Source: an uncultured Candidatus Altimarinota bacterium
GTDB taxonomy: Bacteria > Patescibacteriota > Gracilibacteria > CAIRYL01
Length of the DNA stretch: 7,480 nucleotides
Direction: 5' to 3'
Assembly: GCA_947311645.1 (NCBI GenBank)
Contig: CAMZKZ010000015.1
Location: forward strand, 1 to 7,480
Both the position numbers and the translations under genes were made by a program. This document shows, piece by piece, positions 1 through 6,937 of the stretch; within the stretch, counting starts at the first letter, position 1; each line of letters starts with the position of its first letter. Below the pieces are notes generated by a model. It was not told the origin of the DNA. It made no database searches and saw only the letters and a program-made list of their open reading frames with translations.

Positions 1-2
1 AA

Positions 3-1241
3 GAAGCTTTAATGAAGGCTATTAAGAAAGAGAAAAAAAAAGAACTCGATAATAAAGTTAACTCTCTGCTTATACCAGAAAAGATGAATAATGAGATTTT
101 TAAATTGAATGAGAAAATAACGATAGGCCAGATACTAAAGAATCTATCAGATATAAATAAGAATTTAAAAAAATTTGGTGTAGAGTTTAGAAGCGATGGA
201 GATACATTAACAATTAATGGTAATATTTTATTAGAAGGGCATGGCCACATGGACTCTGTGGATGTGACTTTATCTGGAAGCAATGGAACTCAATCGTTCG
301 AATTTCAAGAAAAGGATGGTAAGCTTACTATTATTTCACATAATATGGATGGTAGTGAAGATAAACTTGTTGCTACGCTAGAATCAAAAGAAATACAAAC
401 TACAACGAAAAGTAAAACAGATGTTCCTCATATCGCTGCAAGTATTTTAGATTTATTTGGGGGGGAATATACACTTGAAAATCAAAATAGTGACTTAGCA
501 AAAAATCTTCCACAATTGCAAGAAGATTTAAAACACTTGAGAGATGTAATGAAGAGTAAAAAACAAATGGGGGGAGTTAATGAAATAAATAAATTTTTGA
601 AAGAAGAAGGAGTTAGTATCAAATTAGAGTCTATTGGCGAAAAAGACATTGCGGTGGCAAGTGTTCTTACATTGAAAGGAGATTGGGCAACGTCTCATCA
701 CCCAGCGAATAGGGATATAGCCCTTAAGAATGGTAAAGAAGTCCCAGGTGTCGATTTAAAGAATATTAAAAGTTATGAGATTGGATTGGCTAATCCTGTT
801 GTGCAATTAGATGTTCAAGGAAACTCCAACCGAAAAGTATACATTACAAAAATGGCTTCAGTTCCTAGTGAATTAGGAGGTTTAAATGCACTTACTCGAA
901 AATGGACAAAATTAATAGAAAAGACAAGTCCTACAACTCAAAATGCACATATTCCTCAATTTGATTTTAAAGAAAGCGGAGATATAAAAGAATTACTTGG
1001 AGCAAAAGTTGAAGGAGGAATTATTGCTCAAGCAAAATATGAAAATTCTGTAAAATTTAATAAGAAAGGGTTTACTGCAAAAGCAGCTGGTGCTGGATCA
1101 ACTTTCAGAAGCCTTTCTATGTACGGAGAAGATCCTATTAAAGTGGATGGTCCATTTGTCATGTGGGTAGTTGAAAATGGAGTACCTGCATTTTCTGCTC
1201 ATATTTCAGAGGAAAATATGAACGAACCAACATACATATAA
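3..1241 (+). CDS. Serpin-like protein, probably partial at the 5' end
   Basis: Serpins are protease inhibitors, and some relatives have lost that activity. Residues are numbered from the ATG at 12 (409 residues). KGDW at 222-225, preceded by a hydrophobic strand, resembles the serpin NAxxFKGxW region. PQFDFKESGDIKELLGA at 315-331 resembles the PKF...L...LG segment. KFNKKGFTAKAAGAG at 348-362 lies where the reactive-loop hinge should be. Twenty residues on, VDGPFVMWVV at 378-387 matches the conserved DHPFxFxI strand, and NEP near the C-terminus matches the usual terminal NP. The hinge is atypical: Phe354 sits at P14, where inhibitory serpins have Thr or Ser. An Arg366-Ser367 pair is a plausible scissile bond. 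Residues 1-150 are not recognised; they begin with a Lys/Glu-rich stretch followed by a strand-rich part. No signal peptide is seen, but the frame is open upstream of the ATG to the window edge and no ribosome site is visible, so the true start may lie outside. Ends TAA. Family assignment is from motif memory and is moderately sure; inhibitory activity is not established. Confidence 0.6.
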   Translation, partial: EALMKAIKKEKKKELDNKVNSLLIPEKMNNEIFKLNEKITIGQILKNLSDINKNLKKFGVEFRSDGDTLTINGNILLEGHGHMDSVDVTLSGSNGTQSFEFQEKDGKLTIISHNMDGSEDKLVATLESKEIQTTTKSKTDVPHIAASILDLFGGEYTLENQNSDLAKNLPQLQEDLKHLRDVMKSKKQMGGVNEINKFLKEEGVSIKLESIGEKDIAVASVLTLKGDWATSHHPANRDIALKNGKEVPGVDLKNIKSYEIGLANPVVQLDVQGNSNRKVYITKMASVPSELGGLNALTRKWTKLIEKTSPTTQNAHIPQFDFKESGDIKELLGAKVEGGIIAQAKYENSVKFNKKGFTAKAAGAGSTFRSLSMYGEDPIKVDGPFVMWVVENGVPAFSAHISEENMNEPTYI

Positions 1242-1247
1242 TATAAA

Positions 1248-1277
1248 AACCTTCTCTTTATCGAGAAGGTTTTTTTT
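1248..1277 (+). terminator. Intrinsic terminator after the serpin-like gene
   Basis: A perfect 9-bp stem (AACCTTCTC at 1248-1256 paired with GAGAAGGTT at 1263-1271) closes a 6-base loop and runs into eight T residues at 1270-1277. It begins six bases after the TAA at 1239-1241. A short A-run before the left arm could let it act weakly on the opposite strand too. It separates the upstream gene from the argH block. Confidence 0.92.
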
Positions 1278-1279
1278 AT

Positions 1280-1311
1280 TATACTGTGTATAAAATTTTA
1301 CTCGTTATATT
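1280..1311 (+). promoter_or_regulatory. Candidate argH promoter with a very short leader
   Basis: The 34 bases between the terminator T-run and the argH ATG hold -10-like hexamers: TATACT at 1280-1285, TATAAA at 1289-1294, and TATATT at 1306-1311 directly against the ATG. If TATAAA at 1289 is used, transcription would start near 1301, leaving about ten leader bases. No convincing -35 box and no Shine-Dalgarno motif are visible. The region is so A+T-rich that such hexamers also arise by chance. Confidence 0.35.
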
Positions 1312-2574
1312 ATGTCAAAAATTTGGAAAAAAACCGAAGCTATTACTCTTCACCCTGCAATAGAAAAATATACCGTTGCAGGAGACTATATTTTAGATAT
1401 GACTATTTTTCCTTTTGATGTACAGGCATCAAAAGCACATGCCAATATGCTTCAGTCAATAAATGTTTTAACACAACAAGAAAATATAGATTTGCAACAT
1501 GCTTTAGACGAAATTTTAGAATTATATAAAAAAAATAAAATTGTTATTACACAAGCAGACGAAGATTGTCATAGTGTAATCGAGCAAATGTTAACAGAAA
1601 AATGTGGAGATGCTGGAAAAAAAATTCATACAGGAAGAAGTAGGAATGATCAAGTTTTAACAGCCGTTCGCTTATATTCGCGAGATGCTTTAGAAAAAAT
1701 TATTGCCGAAGCAGAAAAATTACAAAACTTATTTTTAGAAAAAACGCACGAATATAAAAATATTCCGTTTCCAGGATATACGCATACGCAACAAGCAATG
1801 CTTTCTTCTTTGGGACATTACTTTTCTGCATTTGCCGAAAATCTACAAAACGATATAGAATTTGCAAAACTCGTAAACACTCTTACAAACCAAAATCCGT
1901 TGGGTTCTGCTGCAGGATACGGTGTATCGTTTCCTTTGGATAGAGACATGACAACACAAGAATTGGGATTTGCAAAAACACAAATAAATTCTTTGTATTG
2001 CCAGCAATCACGAGGAAAATTTGAATCGATGCTTTTGGAAGCATGTGCACAAATAATGCTTACACTTGGAAAATATGCCCAAGATATGATTTTATTTACG
2101 AGTCAAGAATTTGCCTTTTTTTCAGCAGATAATTCAGTTGTTACAGGGTCTTCGATAATGCCACAAAAAAGAAATTTAGATGGATTAGAAATTATGAGAG
2201 GATTTGTTTCTAGTGTTATTGCAAAACAATTAGAGAGTAAAGACATGAGTAAAAATTTAATTTCTGGATACCATAGAGATTTACAACTGCTGAAAAAACC
2301 ACTGATTGAAAGTATAGATATTACTCTTGATTCACTGGAAATAGCAGGAATTTATCTTGAAAATTTAACACCAAATCAAAAAGAAATAGAATCAAAAATC
2401 ACTAAAGAAATGTTTTTGGCAGATATTGCAAATGATATGGTCGCAGAAGAAAACATGCCATTTCGAGAAGCATATGCAAAAGCATTTGAAAGATTAGACG
2501 AATATACTGTTGATTTTCAAAAAAATATTGCAGAAAAAAAATCGTTGGGAAGTGCTGGAAACTTAGGAATATAG
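1312..2574 (+). CDS. argH: Argininosuccinate lyase
   Basis: Cytosolic enzyme that cleaves argininosuccinate to arginine and fumarate, the last step of arginine biosynthesis; family members are homotetramers. The fumarase/aspartase superfamily motifs are all present: DEDCHSVIE near residues 83-91, KIHTGRSRNDQV at 104-115, GYTHTQQ at 155-161 with the conserved catalytic-region His158, NPLGSAAGYG near 195-204, and the serine-loop signature GSSIMPQKRN at 279-288. The N-terminus (IEKYTVAGDYILD) lacks the WGGRF motif of proteobacterial ArgH. It resembles the Bacteroidetes-type enzyme, as does the GSAGNL near the C-terminus. At 420 residues it is slightly shorter than the usual 440-470, the shortfall being at the C-terminus, just past that motif. 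Start ATG follows TATATT without a ribosome site. No argG or other arginine gene is in the window, so it may act in salvage or with distant genes. Stop is TAG. Confidence 0.95.
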   Translation: MSKIWKKTEAITLHPAIEKYTVAGDYILDMTIFPFDVQASKAHANMLQSINVLTQQENIDLQHALDEILELYKKNKIVITQADEDCHSVIEQMLTEKCGDAGKKIHTGRSRNDQVLTAVRLYSRDALEKIIAEAEKLQNLFLEKTHEYKNIPFPGYTHTQQAMLSSLGHYFSAFAENLQNDIEFAKLVNTLTNQNPLGSAAGYGVSFPLDRDMTTQELGFAKTQINSLYCQQSRGKFESMLLEACAQIMLTLGKYAQDMILFTSQEFAFFSADNSVVTGSSIMPQKRNLDGLEIMRGFVSSVIAKQLESKDMSKNLISGYHRDLQLLKKPLIESIDITLDSLEIAGIYLENLTPNQKEIESKITKEMFLADIANDMVAEENMPFREAYAKAFERLDEYTVDFQKNIAEKKSLGSAGNLGI

Positions 2575-2581
2575 GTTTATT

Positions 2582-2602
2582 GTGCTACAAAGCTTGTTGC
2601 AC
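2582..2602 (+). other. Hairpin in the argH-glycosyltransferase gap
   Basis: GTGCTACAA at 2582-2590 and TTGTTGCAC at 2594-2602 form a 9-position stem with one central T-T mismatch and a 3-base loop. No T-run follows, so it is not a standard intrinsic terminator. It lies eight bases after the argH stop in the 78-base gap, in a patch less A+T-rich than its surroundings. It may be an RNA-processing or stability element, or chance. Confidence 0.4.
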
Positions 2603-2652
2603 CAAGCCATGCTAAATCAAATAATCGAGTATATTATTCTTCTCTATTTTAA

Positions 2653-4251
2653 ATGATAAAAATACTTATAAGTTCTACTCTCATTCTTTTCGCACTCGTG
2701 TTGCATGCATATGATATTGTAATGCTTCCATCTGGTTTGTATTTAGATGAAGCTTCAATAGGGCTTAATGCAGCAAATATTGCACTGCAGGGAGTAGATG
2801 AATACGGGAAAAGTTTTCCATTGTATTTTGAAGCATTTGGTGAGTGGAAAAATCCTCTCTATATTTATGCATCGGCAGGAATTATGAACATTTTTGGAAT
2901 TTCGGATTTCACTCTTCGTCTTACGAGTGTGTTCTTTTTTGGAATATTTTTATTGGGTATATATTTATTTATTTCAGAAATTTTTAAAAAGAGAAAATAT
3001 GGTACATATGTACTGTATTTTGCACTGATTTCTGCAAGTCTTATGCCATGGTTTTTTACACTCTCGCGTGTTGCATTTGAAGTTATTTCGCAAATTTCTA
3101 TGGGAATATTTGTACTCTATTTTTTGTACAAATATTATGTTTCTGTAATAGATCAGGAAAATAAGTATTCTCAATCTTTTTACGCTTCTTCTCATATATT
3201 TGGAATAGTATCTGGAATAAGTTTGGGGTTGTTTTTGTATTCGTATTCAACTTCAAAATTAATAGCTTTTGGTATTCTATTCGCATTATTTATTAGTTTT
3301 TTTGAAAAAAAATATTGGAAAAAACACACTATAGTATTGGGGAGTTTTCTGCTTTTTGTTTTGCCATATTTATATTTTTCATATATGCATTCTGGTGCAT
3401 TAAGTGTAAGGTTTGAAGCTTTAACATATATTTATGATTCGAATATTTCTATTGGAGAAAAAATAAGTATTTTTTTAAAAAACTATTGTTCGAGTTATGA
3501 TATTTCAAGTTTTTTATTATTTGAAGGAGATAAAAATGTACGACATTCCACTGGATTTATGGGGCAAATATTGTTTGTTCCATTTGTTTTATTTATTATT
3601 GGAATGTATAAAATATTTTCTGATGTGTTTACTACAGAAATAAAAAGTATACAAAAGAGAGAATATCTCGAAAATAAAAAATATAAAGTATTTTTACTGC
3701 TGTTATTATTAGGTGCTCCAATTCCTGCAAGTCTTACAGTAGATATACATCATTCTCTTCGATTATTATTTTTTGGATTTCTCATCTTTATATTTTCGCT
3801 GTATGGTGCAGCATCTCTGTTTCAAAAGTATAGTGCAACACTAAAAAATAGTACGATATTTTTGCTTTTATTACTGCCAACACTCTTTCAGTCCTATTTT
3901 TATTATAGTGATTATTTTGCTGATTATTTTGGAAGTTATTCTGGATATGCAAAACGATCGATACAGTGGTTTGATGGAGATAGATTTGATGCACATACTC
4001 AATTCTCTGTTTCATTATCGGGAGCTACAGTAGTTTTTGAAAATCCAAATGACCCATTTTATGCAAATGTAGAATTTGAGAATATAAAAAGACACCAACC
4101 TCCAATTATTATGACAAAAAATCATTCTTTGCTTGTTTCTGCTTCATGTATTATTGTTCCACGAAAAAATATTCCAGAATTTACGAAAAGATATGAAAAT
4201 TATACGCCAGATTTTGCAACAACATTATTTACAACATATTGTGATAAATAA
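2653..4251 (+). CDS. GT-C fold (PMT/ArnT-like) membrane glycosyltransferase
   Basis: Predicted integral membrane protein of 532 residues. The layout matches GT-C enzymes, which move a sugar from a polyprenyl-phosphate donor onto protein, lipid or glycan on the outer face of the membrane. Helix 1 covers about residues 3-25. It is followed by the short loop PSGLYLDEASIGLNAANI, whose Asp32-Glu33 is the acidic pair expected at the catalytic/metal site. Then come GVDEYGKSFPLY, GEWKNPLYIY and the FGISDFTLRL segment typical of PMT-related proteins. About ten hydrophobic helices extend to roughly residue 425. The last hundred residues (from about FDGDRFDAHTQF) are soluble and probably face outward. 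The acceptor cannot be told from sequence. It lies 78 bases after argH and 42 before prfA on the same strand. The ATG directly follows a TAA and has no ribosome site. Ends TAA. The superfamily is sure, the substrate unknown. Confidence 0.85.
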   Translation: MIKILISSTLILFALVLHAYDIVMLPSGLYLDEASIGLNAANIALQGVDEYGKSFPLYFEAFGEWKNPLYIYASAGIMNIFGISDFTLRLTSVFFFGIFLLGIYLFISEIFKKRKYGTYVLYFALISASLMPWFFTLSRVAFEVISQISMGIFVLYFLYKYYVSVIDQENKYSQSFYASSHIFGIVSGISLGLFLYSYSTSKLIAFGILFALFISFFEKKYWKKHTIVLGSFLLFVLPYLYFSYMHSGALSVRFEALTYIYDSNISIGEKISIFLKNYCSSYDISSFLLFEGDKNVRHSTGFMGQILFVPFVLFIIGMYKIFSDVFTTEIKSIQKREYLENKKYKVFLLLLLLGAPIPASLTVDIHHSLRLLFFGFLIFIFSLYGAASLFQKYSATLKNSTIFLLLLLPTLFQSYFYYSDYFADYFGSYSGYAKRSIQWFDGDRFDAHTQFSVSLSGATVVFENPNDPFYANVEFENIKRHQPPIIMTKNHSLLVSASCIIVPRKNIPEFTKRYENYTPDFATTLFTTYCDK

Positions 4252-4257
4252 GAGTTT

Positions 4258-4286
4258 TTGTTATTCTCTTTATAAAAATTTATACG
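4258..4286 (+). promoter_or_regulatory. Candidate prfA promoter giving a leaderless mRNA
   Basis: TTGTTA at 4258-4263 and TATACG at 4281-4286 are separated by 17 bases, the ideal sigma-70 spacing. An alternative -10, TATAAA, lies at 4271-4276. With TATACG the start point would fall at about 4293-4294, on the prfA ATG itself, so the message would have no leader. No Shine-Dalgarno motif is present in the 42-base gap, which fits this. The match is modest and the background is A+T-rich. Confidence 0.4.
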
Positions 4287-4293
4287 AATAATT

Positions 4294-5361
4294 ATGCTTG
4301 ATAAAGTACGAAAAATAATTGCAGAATATGCTGCATTAGAAGCGGAGTTTTTAAATCCTGAGGTGTTATCAGATTTAGATAAAATGAAAGAACTGGGAAA
4401 GAAAAAATCGAAAATAGAAGATACAGCAATGATGTCGAAACGATTTTTAGAACTTACAGAGGGGATTGCAGAAAATAAAGAAAGTTTACAAGATTCTGAG
4501 GTTTTTGATGACCCAGAAATGAAAGAAATGATTCAAGAAGAAGTGCGAGAGGCAGAAGAAGAATTAGCAATTTTAGAAAAAAAACTTATAGATGATTTAA
4601 CACCAAAAGATCCAAATGATCCAAAAGATATTATTTTAGAAATTCGTTCTGGAGCAGGTGGAGATGAAGCAGCTATTTTTGCGGGAGATTTAATGCGAGC
4701 ATATTTTAGGTATGCAGAAAATAATGATTTTGAAATAAATATTTTAAATAAAAATGATAGTTCAAATGGAGGATTATCAGAATTGGTTGCAACTATTTCT
4801 GGAAAAAATGTGTATAAAAAATTTAAATATGAAAGTGGGGTTCATCGAGTGCAAAGAATTCCAAAAACAGAAAGTCAGGGGCGAATTCATACTTCTACGG
4901 TAACTGTTGCAGTGGTTCCAGAAGTAGATGAAGCAGAAGCAATTGAAGTAAAAAAAGGAGATGTGCGAATAGATACATATAGAGCTTCTGGGTCTGGGGG
5001 GCAACATGTAAATAAAACAGAATCGGCGGTACGATTAACACATATCGAAACGGGTCTTGTGGTAACATGTCAAGACCAAGCCTCTCAGCATAAAAATAAA
5101 GATCAAGCATTTAAAGTATTGGCAGCACGGTTAGCAGAAAAAAAACGAGAAAAAGAAATTGCAGAAAACTCTGAAATGCGAGTCAAACAAATTGGAACAG
5201 GGGATAGATCAGAAAAAATTAGAACATATAATTATCCTCAAGATAGAATTACGGATCATCGAATAAAACAAAATTTCCCAAATATTCCCGCCGTTATGGA
5301 TGGAGAGTTAGATGGGATTATTGAAGCGTGTGCGCTTGCTACAGATGCATTACAGGGGTAG
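4294..5361 (+). CDS. prfA: Peptide chain release factor 1
   Basis: Cytosolic class I release factor that reads UAA and UAG in the ribosomal A site and triggers hydrolysis of peptidyl-tRNA. The length (355 residues) is standard. An N-terminal helical domain (about 1-105, Glu/Lys-rich) is followed by the core beginning IILEIRSGAGGDEAAIF. The stop-reading region ESGVHRVQRIPKTESQGRIH contains PxT as Pro190-Lys191-Thr192, the RF1 type and not the SPF of RF2. The catalytic GGQ is at 235-237 within RASGSGGQHVNKTES. In characterised relatives the Gln is methylated by PrmC. prmC often sits beside prfA but does not follow here: the next gene is a convergent rRNA methyltransferase. It probably shares a transcript with the two upstream genes or uses the candidate promoter just before it. 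The TAG stop is a codon the factor itself reads, and it overlaps a terminator hairpin. Confidence 0.97.
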   Translation: MLDKVRKIIAEYAALEAEFLNPEVLSDLDKMKELGKKKSKIEDTAMMSKRFLELTEGIAENKESLQDSEVFDDPEMKEMIQEEVREAEEELAILEKKLIDDLTPKDPNDPKDIILEIRSGAGGDEAAIFAGDLMRAYFRYAENNDFEINILNKNDSSNGGLSELVATISGKNVYKKFKYESGVHRVQRIPKTESQGRIHTSTVTVAVVPEVDEAEAIEVKKGDVRIDTYRASGSGGQHVNKTESAVRLTHIETGLVVTCQDQASQHKNKDQAFKVLAARLAEKKREKEIAENSEMRVKQIGTGDRSEKIRTYNYPQDRITDHRIKQNFPNIPAVMDGELDGIIEACALATDALQG

Positions 5362-5390
5362 TGTACAGATATCTCTGTACACTGCATTTT
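5360..5390 (+). terminator. Terminator-like hairpin overlapping the prfA stop codon
   Basis: A perfect 10-bp stem, AGTGTACAGA at 5360-5369 with TCTGTACACT at 5374-5383, has a 4-base loop and starts within the prfA TAG (5359-5361). Downstream is GCATTTTATTATTATTG, so the U-tract is short and interrupted; termination may be only partial. It lies in the 33-base gap between prfA and the convergent methyltransferase gene. On the minus strand no T-run follows the stem, so I assign it to prfA. Confidence 0.75.
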
Positions 5391-5394
5391 ATTA

Positions 5395-6930
5395 TTATTG
5401 TAATTTTCGCAATAACACTCTTGGTAATTGATTTTTCCATTTTCCATTATTTCCAGTGATAGTCATTTTTCCAATGGCAACTGGAAATTTTTTGTAAAGA
5501 AGCATTATTTCTGTTGTTTTTTTTGTTTCTTTTTTCTGTACATTTTCAAAATGTAAATTTTCTCCTGCATATACTTTTTTTACTTGTTCTTCGGTAATTT
5601 CTATAGTATTTTTTGTACAAATATTTCCAAATGCAGAGCAGAATTCGTATACAGTTTTCCATCCTTTTGTATGCAGTTCTCCAATTTTTACACCAATTCT
5701 ATCTACTTTTATTTTTGAAACAAAGTGTTCTATTCCTTTTGGAAATGCCCACCATTCTTTTATTTTTTCTCCTCGTGTCCAGAGTTCAAAAGTTCGCGGA
5801 AGAGTGCATCCCCATTGTGTATGTAAAATATCGGTGATAGTTTTTTCTTGTTTTCGTGTTGCTTTCTGAAATGGAAATTTTTTTAGATTTTTCTCTATTT
5901 GTTTGGAATCTTGTGTGTTGAGAATATTTTGCATTACTGTTTGTTCTGTTTCTTGATTTTGATTTTTTCTGATTTTCGCAACAAAAAATCCTTCACTATC
6001 AAAAATTTGTGGCCATATTTGTAAATATCCTTCGTGTGTTATTGCTTTATCGGCGCCATCAAATAAATTTTCTAAGGAAATAATTTCCACTTGATTTGGA
6101 AAAGTTTCTCGTAAGTAATTTACAACATCACGGTTTTCTGCATCTCCAAGTGTGCAGGTTGAATACACCAGTTCTCCTCCATTTTTTAATGCTGTAAATG
6201 CTGAAACAATAAGTTTTTTTTGGAGGTTTGCCATGGTTATTGCGTCATCAGGAGACCAGTTTTCCAGTGCTTTAAAATTTTTTCGCACAGTTCCTTCTCC
6301 TGTACATGGTGCATCGAGCAGTAAAAAATCAAAAGTATTTGGGAGCAAGTTGCATAAATTTTCTGCGTCGTAATGCGTGAGTAAGCTGTTGGAAACACCA
6401 CATCGTTCAAGGTTTGAATACAGTGCTTTAAGGCGAGTTGATGAAAGTTCATTTGTAAGTAAGATTCCTTTTCCTTGCATTTTTTCTGCAATTTGTGTTG
6501 ATTTTGATCCAGGGCTTGCGGCGAGATCACCAATGCACATTGTGCTAAAATCAGTATTTTCGTGTCCATGAAATAATGCTGTAACTGGCATCATAGAGCT
6601 TGCTTCTTGCAGGTATATTCCACCAAGTACATGAGGGATAGTTGTACCAATAGCAATTGATTTCGCTTCTTCTTTTCTGTCTATAAAATATCCATTATCG
6701 CACCACTGTACCGGTTCTATTATCCATTTTTGTTTTTTTGTTTCGTTTATAAATATTTCTTTTCCATTTGTTCCGCTATATTTTAATGTATTATATCGCA
6801 ATGCTTTTCGCAGTGGTAATCCGCAGTAGGTAAAAAACTCTTCTATATCAATATTGTTAAAATCGTCACTCTTGGTTTTTGATAATGTTCTATAGTGTTC
6901 TTTAAAATTTTCTGGAAGCGTGAGTGACAT
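5395..6930 (-). CDS. rsmF: RsmF-type 16S rRNA (cytosine-C5) methyltransferase, NOL1/NOP2/Sun family
   Basis: S-adenosylmethionine-dependent RNA m5C methyltransferase, 511 residues. The N-terminal part carries LRKALRYNTLK (40-50), the RNA-binding segment before the catalytic domain, and GGIYLQEASSMMP (103-115). The SAM loop is GDLAASPGSKSTQ (134-146), close to the APGSKTTQ form of RsmF/YebU. DAPCTGEG at 206-213 holds Cys209 (release of product in studied homologues) and STCTL at 257-261 holds Cys259 (the nucleophile). NLERCG at 173-178 is also typical. A long C-terminal extension from about 375 ends in a PUA-like piece, IGKMTITG...KWKNQLPR, as in RsmF and unlike RsmB. The target cytosine cannot be read from sequence; RsmF of E. 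coli modifies C1407 of 16S rRNA. The ATG at 6928-6930 fits the family N-terminus but has no ribosome site and lies only 11 bases past an inverted repeat. Stop is TAA, convergent with prfA. Family is sure, symbol less so. Confidence 0.88.
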   Translation of the reverse strand: MSLTLPENFKEHYRTLSKTKSDDFNNIDIEEFFTYCGLPLRKALRYNTLKYSGTNGKEIFINETKKQKWIIEPVQWCDNGYFIDRKEEAKSIAIGTTIPHVLGGIYLQEASSMMPVTALFHGHENTDFSTMCIGDLAASPGSKSTQIAEKMQGKGILLTNELSSTRLKALYSNLERCGVSNSLLTHYDAENLCNLLPNTFDFLLLDAPCTGEGTVRKNFKALENWSPDDAITMANLQKKLIVSAFTALKNGGELVYSTCTLGDAENRDVVNYLRETFPNQVEIISLENLFDGADKAITHEGYLQIWPQIFDSEGFFVAKIRKNQNQETEQTVMQNILNTQDSKQIEKNLKKFPFQKATRKQEKTITDILHTQWGCTLPRTFELWTRGEKIKEWWAFPKGIEHFVSKIKVDRIGVKIGELHTKGWKTVYEFCSAFGNICTKNTIEITEEQVKKVYAGENLHFENVQKKETKKTTEIMLLYKKFPVAIGKMTITGNNGKWKNQLPRVLLRKLQ

Positions 6931-6937
6931 ATTAAAG

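Noticed and set aside
2974..3286. Two antisense open frames inside the glycosyltransferase gene
   Set aside because: They are short, overlap a well-supported membrane protein, and have no recognisable motif or start signal.
4247..4275. Possible terminator between the glycosyltransferase gene and prfA
   Set aside because: Only AAGAG/CTCTT pairs (5 bp) around an 11-base loop, and an A-rich instead of a T-rich tract follows.
4777..5110. Antisense open frames inside prfA
   Set aside because: prfA is certain from GGQ and PxT; the antisense frames are Leu/Phe/Ser-rich artefacts of the opposite strand.
6237..6569. 110-codon open frame on the minus strand
   Set aside because: It lies inside the methyltransferase gene in a shifted frame, across the SAM-binding motifs of the real protein.
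12..6930. UGA decoded as glycine, as in Gracilibacteria and Absconditabacteria
   Set aside because: All recognised proteins are full-length without any in-frame TGA, and conserved glycines use GGN codons; nothing in this window requires reassignment.
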